31,088 nt of DNA, from IMG/VR virus record IMGVR_UViG_3300021197_000337, positions 1 through 31,088 of that record, one strand, 5' to 3'. Under the pieces are notes generated by a model that was not told the DNA's origin, did not search any database, and was given only the letters and a program-made list of their open reading frames with translations. Below, piece by piece: positions 13,518-22,100 of this stretch. Source of the DNA: a virus. Position 1 is the stretch's first letter, and each line of letters starts with the position of its first letter. The position numbers were made by a program, and so were the translations under genes.

Positions 13518-14738
13518 ATGTCAGAAGTAAAAACAAATGAACCTGTTAAACAGGAAGGTGACTTTAAAGTAAAGTCTAAAAAACCTAAACAATTAGGTAA
13601 CAAAAAACAAGAACAAGACATTGTTAAGGTTAATTTAAAAGAACCTTTAGTAGAAATACCAAACGATGTTATTAAGGTTAAAATACCTAACGAACCAGTT
13701 AAAAAAGAAACAGATGCCATTCAAATCGGAGAAACAAAGGAAGTACCTGTGGAAGAACCATCCGGAGATAGCGCAGAGGTGGGAGAACCTATACAAGAGT
13801 CCAACGAGACTACTGAAGGGTTTTCTCCAATCAAAGAAGTAACTGAACAAGAAGTTAAAAAAGTAGAAGCAGAAGTTAAAGAAGCTTTAAGAGACGAAAA
13901 AGTTTTAGGTAAAGAATTACCTGAAAATATTGAAAAGCTAGTTTCATTTATGGAAGAAACAGGTGGAACAATAGAAGATTACACTAGATTAAATGCTGAT
14001 TATACTAACGTAGATGAAAATACTTTATTAAAAGAATACTATAAAAAGGCTAAGCCACATTTAGATTCTGAAGAAATAGATTTTATAATGGAAGATAATT
14101 TCCATTACGATACAGATATTGACGAAGAGCGTGACGTCAAAAAGAAAAAACTCGCTAAAAAAGAAGAGGTTGCAAAAGCTAAAAACTTTTTAGAGGAAAC
14201 GAAAAAGAAATATTACGACGAAATCAAGTTGAGACCCGGCGTAACTCAGGACCAACAAAAAGCTATGGATTTTTTCAACCGCTACAATAAGCAGCAAGAA
14301 CAAGCTGAGCAACAACATGATGTTTTTCAAAAAAATACTAAAGAATTGTTTAATGAAGATTTCGAAGGTTTCGATATTAAAGTTGGAGAAAAAAGATTTA
14401 AGTATAATGTTAAAGACGTTAATAAGGTTGCCGAAAACCAATCAAACATTAACAACCTAGTTAAGAAGTTCTTAGATAAAGATGGTAATGTTAGTGATAC
14501 TCAAGGTTATCACAAGGCTATATATGCCGCTGACAATGTAGATAAAATTGCATCTCATTTTTATGAGCAAGGAAAAGCAGACGCTGTAAAAGACGTGGTG
14601 AATAAATCTAAAAATTTAACATCAGTAAAAGCAAGGACTTCACAAGGTGACGTTTTTGTAAACGGCTTGAAAGTTAAAGCAATTTCTGGTGCAGATTCTA
14701 CAAAACTAAAAATCAAAACTAGAAAATTTAACAATTAA
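13518..14738 (+). CDS. Probable head scaffolding protein
   Basis: 406 residues between the portal and major capsid genes, the standard slot for scaffold. It is highly charged, Lys/Glu-rich and probably extended. The N-terminal 110 residues are low complexity (VPVEEPSGDSAEVGEPIQES). A central helical block contains LVSFMEETGGTIEDYTRLNADY (143-164) and KPHLDSEEIDFIMEDNF (181-197), then KKKKLAKKEEVAKAKNFLEE and a glutamine-rich coil (NKQQEQAEQQHDVFQKN). The C-terminus is basic (LKIKTRKFNN), as in scaffolds that bind capsid subunits. Scaffold directs shell assembly and is then removed. No protease domain is visible. Two short stretches are more GC-rich than the surroundings. Confidence 0.65.
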   Translation: MSEVKTNEPVKQEGDFKVKSKKPKQLGNKKQEQDIVKVNLKEPLVEIPNDVIKVKIPNEPVKKETDAIQIGETKEVPVEEPSGDSAEVGEPIQESNETTEGFSPIKEVTEQEVKKVEAEVKEALRDEKVLGKELPENIEKLVSFMEETGGTIEDYTRLNADYTNVDENTLLKEYYKKAKPHLDSEEIDFIMEDNFHYDTDIDEERDVKKKKLAKKEEVAKAKNFLEETKKKYYDEIKLRPGVTQDQQKAMDFFNRYNKQQEQAEQQHDVFQKNTKELFNEDFEGFDIKVGEKRFKYNVKDVNKVAENQSNINNLVKKFLDKDGNVSDTQGYHKAIYAADNVDKIASHFYEQGKADAVKDVVNKSKNLTSVKARTSQGDVFVNGLKVKAISGADSTKLKIKTRKFNN

Positions 14739-14751
14739 AAATTAAACAATT

Positions 14752-16203
14752 ATGAGTTTAAATCCACAATTTGGTAGTATTGTACCAAGTCCTATTCAAA
14801 CTCCATCACCTTCAGCTTATTTAGCTTTTAACGGTGGGGCGAATGACTTTGCACAACAATATTTACCAGAAATTTACGAACAAGAAGTAGAGCGTTATGG
14901 AAACAGAACGTTATCTGGCTTCTTAAGAATGGTAGGCGCTGAAATGCCTATGACATCTGATCAAGTAATTTGGTCAGAACAAAACAGATTACACATATCT
15001 TACGATGGATGTGCTTTAGCTGCTGCTGGAGCAAACAATGCATCTGTAGTAACAATTGGTGGTGGTGCTACTGCTATCAACGTTATATCTATTAATGATA
15101 CTGTTGTCCTTCTAGACCCTAATTCAGGATCTGAAGCAAAAGGTATTGTTATAGCTAGAGCTGCTGGAGCTGGTGGTGCTGGAACTGTTACAGTTCAGCC
15201 ATTTGCTAACGCAACTTTCCCTAACCAAGGAATTGGTGCTGCTGGAATTAAGATGTTTGTATACGGTTCTGATTACACAAAAGGAACAACTATTGGAGCA
15301 GGAGTAGGAAACTCTGCTGCTAGAATATCTATTGATCCTTCTTTCACACAATTTTCTAACTCACCAGTGATCATAAGAGATCAGTACGTTGTTACTGGAT
15401 CTGATATGGCTCAAATCGGTTGGGTTGAAGTTGCTACTGAAGACGGTGCTTCTGGATACCTTTGGTATTTAAAAGCTGAGTCTGAAACTAGATTACGTTT
15501 CGAAGATTACTTAGAAATGGCAATGGTTGAAGGTGAATTAAACGTAAACGCTGCAGCTGCTGCAAATTACGTACAAGCTAACTTACCAGGTACACAAGGT
15601 TTATTTGCTGCTATTAGAGCAAGAGGTAACGTGCAAGTAGGATTTACTGCTGCTGCTGGACTTGATGAGTTTGATGCAATACTTAAAAACCTAGATACTC
15701 AAGGAGCTATTGAAGAAAACATGTTATTCTTACAGAGACAAACATCTCTTGATTTTGACGATATGTTAGCTTCTATCTCTGGTGGTTTCGCTGGTGGTAC
15801 TGCTTTCGGTTTATTCGAAAATTCAGAAGAAATGGCTTTAAATCTTGGTTTCTCAGGATTTAGAAGAGGTTCTTATGATTTCTATAAAACTGACTGGAAA
15901 TACTTAAATGATGCTTCCACTCGTGGTGCAATCGTTGGTGTTAATTCAATCGAAGGTGTATTAGTTCCTGCTGGAACATCTACAGTTTATGATCAAATCT
16001 TAGGTACTAACATTAGAAGACCTTTCTTACACGTAAGATATAGAGCTTCTCAAGGTGACGACAGAAGAATGAAATCATGGTTAACTGGTGGTGCTGGTGG
16101 AGCAATGACTTCTACGCTTGATGCAATGCAAGTTAACTTCCTATCGGAAAGATGTTTAGTAACGCAAGCTGCTAACAACTTTGTATTATTCCAAGGAATC
16201 TAA
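14752..16203 (+). CDS. Major capsid protein
   Basis: 483 residues, with composition (Ala, Gly, Asn, Thr) and length fitting an HK97-fold major capsid protein. The N-terminus MSLNPQFGSIVPSPIQTPSP is followed by a long helical segment QQYLPEIYEQEVERYGNRT, resembling an N-arm and first helix. Later DDMLASISGGFAGGTAFGLF and HVRYRASQGDDRRMKSWLTG lie in the C-terminal half, which ends AANNFVLFQGI. Gene order after portal and scaffold, codons rich in GCT/GGT/AAC, and a terminator just downstream all support a highly made capsid protein. It is likely folded by the phage chaperonin (inference). The small minus-strand ORF at 15124-15351 is antisense noise. Confidence 0.8.
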   Translation: MSLNPQFGSIVPSPIQTPSPSAYLAFNGGANDFAQQYLPEIYEQEVERYGNRTLSGFLRMVGAEMPMTSDQVIWSEQNRLHISYDGCALAAAGANNASVVTIGGGATAINVISINDTVVLLDPNSGSEAKGIVIARAAGAGGAGTVTVQPFANATFPNQGIGAAGIKMFVYGSDYTKGTTIGAGVGNSAARISIDPSFTQFSNSPVIIRDQYVVTGSDMAQIGWVEVATEDGASGYLWYLKAESETRLRFEDYLEMAMVEGELNVNAAAAANYVQANLPGTQGLFAAIRARGNVQVGFTAAAGLDEFDAILKNLDTQGAIEENMLFLQRQTSLDFDDMLASISGGFAGGTAFGLFENSEEMALNLGFSGFRRGSYDFYKTDWKYLNDASTRGAIVGVNSIEGVLVPAGTSTVYDQILGTNIRRPFLHVRYRASQGDDRRMKSWLTGGAGGAMTSTLDAMQVNFLSERCLVTQAANNFVLFQGI

Positions 16204-16224
16204 TTGATTCAACAAATGTAATTC

Positions 16225-16263
16225 TTACCCTCGTTATTTTGACGGGGGTAATTATTACTTTTA
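16225..16263 (+). terminator. Hairpin terminator after the capsid gene
   Basis: A ten-base-pair stem: TTACCCTCGT (16225-16234) pairs with ACGGGGGTAA (16242-16251), with one T-G wobble and a seven-base loop. It is followed by TTATTACTTTTAT, a loose T-rich tail. It is a good intrinsic terminator or attenuator that would raise capsid mRNA relative to downstream genes. Confidence 0.75.
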
Positions 16264-16268
16264 TAAAC

Positions 16269-16287
16269 TATTTAATTATATTATATT
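16269..16287 (+). repeat. AT leader, copy 2 of an exact 22-base repeat
   Basis: TATTTAATTATATTATATT plus the following ATG is identical to 13499-13520. It lies just after the capsid terminator and serves as the start leader of the next gene. Confidence 0.7.
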
Positions 16288-17103
16288 ATGGCTAAACAAG
16301 CTAAAGCAGAAAAAATTGAGGTTGCACCTCAGCCGGTAGCTACAAAAGTAGCACCAAAACCAGCTAAACCAAGCTGGGAAATAAAAGATAGAATTTATTA
16401 TTTAAAAGGAGAAAAATCACCTTTAAGTTTAACAATACCCGGAAGACATACTAAAAAACATGCTCTACTTTATTTTGATCAAGAATCAGGAAAGCAAAGA
16501 GAAATAAGGTATGCAACAAATCAAGATTCACCTTTAGTTGATGAACAAAAAGGAGAATGCACACTGGGTCACATTACTTTTAGAGATGGCTTTTTGAAAG
16601 TTCCTAAAAATCAAACAAATCTACAAAAACTACTTAGTGTTTATCACCCTTTAAAAAACAGAATATATGAAGAGTATAGCGCTGTTGAAGAAGCTAAAGA
16701 TGAATTACAAGAGTTAGATATGCAAATTGATGCTTTAAATGCTGCGCGTGAAATAGATATAGATCATGCTGAAGCAATATTAAGAGTTGAAAAAGGTTCT
16801 GAAGTAAATAATATGAGTTCTAAAGAAATTAAAAGAGATTTATTATTGTTTGCAAAAAACAATCCAGATTTATTTATTAGCTTAGCTAATGATGAAAATG
16901 TAGAACTTAGAAACTTTGCAATAAAAGCTCGTGAAGCAGCTATAATAAATTTATCTGCAGATCAAAGAACTTTCACATGGGGATCAAACGGAAGAAAATT
17001 AATGAATGTTCCATTTGATGAAAACCCTTACTCAGCTTTTGCTTCGTTCTTAAAAACAGATGAAGGCGTGGAAATTTATAAATCTATAGATAAAAAGCTA
17101 TAA
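16288..17103 (+). CDS. Conserved phage protein downstream of capsid, unknown role
   Basis: 271 residues. A Lys/Ala/Pro-rich N-terminal arm (KVAPKPAKPSW) is followed by DRIYYLKGEKSPLSLTIPGR, a beta-rich domain to about residue 120 (IRYATNQDSPLVDEQKGECT, ITFRDGFLKVPKNQTNLQKL). A coiled-coil (VEEAKDELQELDMQIDALNA, 132-151) and a helical C-terminal part come next. The beta-domain pattern (DRIYYL..., RYA.NQ.S...DEQ.GE...I.F..G.L.V) is one I recall from related phages after the capsid gene, with no assigned role. It sits alone between two terminators, so it is likely under separate transcriptional control. It could be a head-associated or internal protein. Confidence 0.5.
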   Translation: MAKQAKAEKIEVAPQPVATKVAPKPAKPSWEIKDRIYYLKGEKSPLSLTIPGRHTKKHALLYFDQESGKQREIRYATNQDSPLVDEQKGECTLGHITFRDGFLKVPKNQTNLQKLLSVYHPLKNRIYEEYSAVEEAKDELQELDMQIDALNAAREIDIDHAEAILRVEKGSEVNNMSSKEIKRDLLLFAKNNPDLFISLANDENVELRNFAIKAREAAIINLSADQRTFTWGSNGRKLMNVPFDENPYSAFASFLKTDEGVEIYKSIDKKL

Positions 17104-17112
17104 AAACAAGTG

Positions 17113-17150
17113 ATACTATATATAGGCGGTTTCGGCCGCCTTTTTAGTAT
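17113..17150 (+). terminator. Strong GC-rich terminator
   Basis: AGGCGG (17124-17129) pairs with CCGCCT (17136-17141) around a TTTCGG loop, followed by a T run (17141-17145). Outer bases ATACT (17113-17117) and AGTAT (17146-17150) can extend the stem. This is the clearest intrinsic terminator in the window and ends the unit holding the 271-residue protein. Confidence 0.88.
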
Positions 17151-17165
17151 AAAAAATAAAAATAA

Positions 17166-17912
17166 ATGGTAAATATAAATACAGTATATACAACAGTCTT
17201 GTACATATTAAACAAAGAACAAAGAGGTTATGTAACTCCAGCGGAGTTCAACAGTCTTTCTGTTCAAGTACAAAACGAAATATTCCAAGCATATTTTCCT
17301 GACGGAAACCAAGTTAACCGTCCAAATCAAAATAATCAACAAAACGATACAGAGTTTTTTAACATGTTTAAAGACACTGCTTATAAACTATATCCTTTTG
17401 AAAGAAATGCATCTTTTACTTATAACGCAGGTGCTGGTATCCTAGGTTGGGAATACAATGGCGCAGGAACTATATTTAAATTAGGTGAAATAATATCTAC
17501 ATACAACACAACGAATCCTCAATATGATTCAATAACACAACTAGCTAGTCAAAGTGATTTTTCTAAAATCACAAGATCTACATTGACAGCTCCTACAGTG
17601 CAATATCCTTTAGCCACAACATCAACAGGACCTACCAACTCTGTACTTATAAGAGTTAGTCCACAACCAAACGTTTTAAACGTTAATTCTCTATTTGTTC
17701 CAACTGTTCCTAACTGGGCTTTTACTGTTGGTACACTTGGTCAATACGTATATGATGCTGCTAACTCTGTTAATTTTGAATTAGATATATCAGAGCAAAC
17801 AAACTTAATAACACAGATACTAAAATATTGTGGAATAATAATTAATGATCCTACAATAATCCAAGCAGCAGAACAAGAAGCACAACAAGTATCAATTAAC
17901 GAAAAATCTTAA
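17166..17912 (+). CDS. Probable head-tail junction protein
   Basis: 248 residues beginning MVNINTVYTTVLYILNKEQR. The first 50 residues are helical with a conserved-looking NKEQRGYVTPAEFNSLSVQV block (16-35) and NEIFQAYF. The middle is beta-type (FTYNAGAGILGWEYNGAGTI), and the end ELDISEQTNLITQILKYCG (205-223) plus NDPTIIQAAEQEAQQVSINE is helical. The same layout occurs in proteins I recall beside tail connectors in marine phages. It is probably a neck or head-closure component; an exact equivalent in a model phage is not clear. It starts 15 bases after the terminator region and is four bases from the next gene. Confidence 0.5.
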   Translation: MVNINTVYTTVLYILNKEQRGYVTPAEFNSLSVQVQNEIFQAYFPDGNQVNRPNQNNQQNDTEFFNMFKDTAYKLYPFERNASFTYNAGAGILGWEYNGAGTIFKLGEIISTYNTTNPQYDSITQLASQSDFSKITRSTLTAPTVQYPLATTSTGPTNSVLIRVSPQPNVLNVNSLFVPTVPNWAFTVGTLGQYVYDAANSVNFELDISEQTNLITQILKYCGIIINDPTIIQAAEQEAQQVSINEKS

Positions 17913-17915
17913 CAC

Positions 17916-19148
17916 ATGCCAATAACAGAAACAAATTCACAATATTACGCTGGCGCACAAGGTTTCAGAGGAAATAATGCTTTAACTGCATTTACAACAA
18001 CTTTTGATACTGATTTAGTATTAGGTTCTGTAACAAGTTGGAATCCTTTAGATGCTAATTATGGTTTAAACAATTTTAAACTATATACAAGCACTACTGG
18101 CACTCCAGGTTCTTGGTCTGAGTACATAACAACATATACAGTTCTTAATAATACTATAACTTTTCCAGCTGCTCCAGCTAACAATTTGTTTATAGTTGTA
18201 CAACTTAAAATATTAACTGGTGGTAAATATGGTAACACTGAAGCAGATAAAGCTTATGGAGATGCTGTAGATGAAAACTACGGGTCATATCAGTATGTAA
18301 AACTAAATGACATTATAGATAACTACATGGTTGGTTATGTTGGTGATGGTAAAATAATACAAAACGCTAAAAAATCTGATGTGCTTTTCTTTGCTAAAAG
18401 ATCTTTACAAGAGTTTAGTTATGATACTTTAAAAAGTATTAAGTCACAAGAGCTTACTGTGCCAGAAAGTTTATCATTAGTAATACCACAAGATTATGTT
18501 AACTATGTAGCGTTATCATGGATAGATGATTATGGAATTAAAAGACCTTTATATCCTAACAATAACTTAACTATAAATCCTTATAGTAACTTACTACAAG
18601 ACAATACAGGTATACCTACGCAAGATAACTTTGGAGAAAACCTTGAAAGCGAGTCTCAAACTGTAACAAGATGGAAAGATACTAATCCTAATAGAATATT
18701 AAATGGCCAAGCTTTAAATCTTGTTGATGATTGGGCTTATGGTTTTTATGCTAACGATTTTGGCTCAGGACCTTGGAACTGGGGAAGATTATACGGATTA
18801 GATCCTCAATACTCTAACGTTAATGGTTGGTTTGGTATAAACGAAAGAGATGGTACGTTTACTTTTTCTAGTAACTTAGTTAGTAAACTAATAGTAATAG
18901 AATACATATCTGATGGCTTAGCTTATGACTTAGATACTAGAGTACCTAAAATGGCAGAAGAAGCAATGTACATGAGTATATCTTATAATTTATTAGCAGG
19001 TAGAGCTGGTGTATCAGAAGGTATGGTTGCAAGATTTAAAAAAGATAGAAGAGCTGCGCTTAGAAACGCTAAAATAAGACTATCTAATATTAAGCTTGAA
19101 GAAATAGTTCAAGTAATGAGAGGTCAGTCTAAATGGATTAAACACTAA
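17916..19148 (+). CDS. Head-tail adaptor / tail tubular A-like protein
   Basis: 410 residues. The N-terminal ~100 residues are a beta domain (VLGSVTSWNPLDANYGLNNF and VVQLKILTGGKYGN). After YVKLNDIIDNYMVGYVGDGK (about 127-146) comes a mixed core with FFAKRSLQEFSYDTLKSIKS and LTVPESLSLVIPQDYVNYVA. The C-terminus is helical: MAEEAMYMSISYNLLAGR and KKDRRAALRNAKIRLSNIK, ending KWIKH. This is the expected scheme of a podovirus adaptor ring (T7 gp11-like) in which helices contact the portal and the beta part the nozzle. The extra N-terminal beta domain may be a phage-specific addition. It lies directly before the nozzle gene (six-base gap). Confidence 0.58.
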   Translation: MPITETNSQYYAGAQGFRGNNALTAFTTTFDTDLVLGSVTSWNPLDANYGLNNFKLYTSTTGTPGSWSEYITTYTVLNNTITFPAAPANNLFIVVQLKILTGGKYGNTEADKAYGDAVDENYGSYQYVKLNDIIDNYMVGYVGDGKIIQNAKKSDVLFFAKRSLQEFSYDTLKSIKSQELTVPESLSLVIPQDYVNYVALSWIDDYGIKRPLYPNNNLTINPYSNLLQDNTGIPTQDNFGENLESESQTVTRWKDTNPNRILNGQALNLVDDWAYGFYANDFGSGPWNWGRLYGLDPQYSNVNGWFGINERDGTFTFSSNLVSKLIVIEYISDGLAYDLDTRVPKMAEEAMYMSISYNLLAGRAGVSEGMVARFKKDRRAALRNAKIRLSNIKLEEIVQVMRGQSKWIKH

Positions 19149-19154
19149 AATTTA

Positions 19155-22100
19155 ATGGCACAAGCAAGAAATAATTTTGTTAGAAGCAAAATGAATAAAG
19201 ATTTAGATGCTAGATTAGTACCTGGTGGAGAGTATAGAGATGCTCAAAACGTACAGGTAAGTAAATCTGAGGGAGCTAATGTTGGTTCTTTAGAAAATGT
19301 TCTTGGTAACGAAGCTGTGTTAAACATAACCACATTAACAACTTCTAATCAAAAATGTATAGGACATGTAGTTGATGAAGATAATAATTTTGTTTATTTA
19401 TTTTTAACAAACAATTCTACTACTCTTGGGTTTAATAAATTTAATAATAGTTATATTTTAAGATATGATACAGTTTCTAATATAGGCATTGTATTAGTAA
19501 GCGGATCGTTTTTAAATTTTCGTCAATCTAATCCTATAATTGGCGTTAACTTATTAGAAGGTTTATTGTTTTTTACAGATAATTTTAATCAACCAAGAGT
19601 TATTAATGTTTTAACAGCTGCAAACGATAGCACACACTATCAAACAGAAGATCAAATATCTGTTGCAAAATATAATCCTTATCAAGCTATAGAGTTATGG
19701 CAAGAAGTAAGTCCTGCCACATCACCTGCTAGTTATGAAACTACTATGCAAGATGTTACTACTCCATATATGCCAAACGGTGGTAGTGGAGTAAGTGATG
19801 CTGGAGCTGCAGTCGGAGCTGCTAATTTTGTTATAAAAGCATTAGAAGGATCTTTACCTGTTCTTGGAGGATATACAAATCTTCCTTTTCAAGGTGCCAC
19901 TATTTCTTTTATAAATGGAGCAGGTAACATGGTACCTACAGGTAATTCGTTAACTTTAATTGGATCTGTTGTTTTTGATTCTAATGCTCAAACATGGACA
20001 ATTACACCTTCAGCTAGTATGATTGTTGCGATACCTGCTGGATCAACTGTTGTTTTTAATGCTAATCCATATTATGATGGACAGTTTGCTGGAGATCCTG
20101 ACTACCTAGAAGATAAATTTGTAAGGTTTTCATATAGATTTAAATTTGAAGATAATCAATATTCTATATTTGCTCCGTTTACACAAATAGCTTTTATACC
20201 AAAGCAAGATGGTTATTTTATGTATGTTAAACAAGATACATTAGGATTTCCTGAAACAGACGATTTAGATTCAGCATATAGAAGTACTGTTGTAAGTTTT
20301 GTAGAAAACAAAGTAGACTTAGTAAAACTAAGAATACCACTTCCTTTTCCTAAAGATGAAATAATAAATCGTTTAAAAATATCTGAAATGGATATTTTAT
20401 ATAAAGAGTCTGACGCATTATCTGTTAAAGTTATAGATACTATTCCTATAGCTGATATTGTATTAAACCCAACCATTGAACCAAGTGTATTTACATACGA
20501 TTATAATTCAAAAAAACCTTATAAAACTTTACCTGAAAATAATCTTACAAGAGTTTACGATAAAATACCCGTAAAAGCATTTTCTCAAGAAATAGCTAGT
20601 AATAGAATTATATATGGTAATTTTCAAGACAAACACACGCCGCCTATTTCTTTAGATTATAGCGTTACTGTTGGGGCTAAATCAGATTTTGATATAAATA
20701 TTTCAACAGCAACTACAAATGGAGCTGCTAACGTTGGTGTTGGTGTAGCGTTTCCTATAGACAATGCAACAGCTGTTCCAGAAATAGGCAGTATTGCTAC
20801 AGGTACTGGTATACCAGCAAACGCATCGGTAACAGCGGCAACAGCTACATCATTAACATTAAACAAAGCTGTTAATATAGCTGATGGGGTTACTATAACT
20901 TTTAATTTAGTTGGACCAGATACTAACACTGTTACAAAAGTAGAATATCCTAATTCAACATTAAAACAAAATAGAAATTATCAAGTTGGCGTAATGCTGT
21001 CTGATAGATATGGTAGAACGTCTACTGTTTTATTATCAAGCAACAAAGAAGAAGTAGCTTTACCTGGTGGTTTAACTTTTGTAGGTGATACAGTATATTC
21101 TGCTTATTTAGATTCAGGCACTAGACCAGATCAATGGCCTGGAAATTCTTTAAAAGTATTGTTTAATCAACCTATTGGTCCTGAATTACCTGATGCTGCT
21201 ACTGGTTGGCCAGGAATATATAAAGGTCCTGACTATGTTAATCCTGGTGGAAGTTTTACAAGTCCTAATAGTCTTTACAATCCGCTTGGATGGTATTCTT
21301 ATAAAATAGTTGTAAAACAAACAGAGCAAGAATATTACAACGTTTATTTACCTGGAATAATGGCAGCATACCCTGAAGATGTTACACTAGAACTTAGTCA
21401 AACTTCACACGTGGTATTAATAAATGATAATATAAACAAAGTTCCAAGAGATTTAAATGAAGTTGGTCCTACACAAAAGCAATTTAGAAGTAGTGTTAGT
21501 TTATTTGGAAGAGTAAACAACACAACAACACCTATAGTTTTTGATACTGTTTCAGGTGCATATACAAATATAGCACAATCTAATGTTCAGTATTACCCTA
21601 ACAGAGGTGATGATGTAGTTTCTACTATATCTACAATGCAAGATTTGTTTGATTATGATCCTTCTCTTACTCCTGCTCCTAATTATTTTCCTCAATTTTA
21701 TTTATATGAATCTAATCCTTATATAGCTAGATTAAGTACTGAAAAACAAATAGGTCAAATAGCAACTACTAACTATTCACCTGTTAGCGCAGAGGTTGCT
21801 ATAAACGCTACTAGTGATGAAATATTATTAAAAAATGTAGTAGGTAATACAGGAAGCATAGCTGTAGGAGACTCAGTAACAGGAGTTGGTTTACCTTCTG
21901 ATTTAACAGTAGTTTCTCCAGGCTTTACAGCAGCAACAAGTGTTGTTGTAACAACTTCTACTTCTGCTAGCACAAGCAATATAGTTGTTGTAGCAAGCGT
22001 AACTAATATAGAACCAAACCAGTACGTTAGCGCCACTGGTATACCAGAAGGAACAGTAGTTCAAAGCATTGCAGGATCACAAGTTACATTAAGTAATGTT

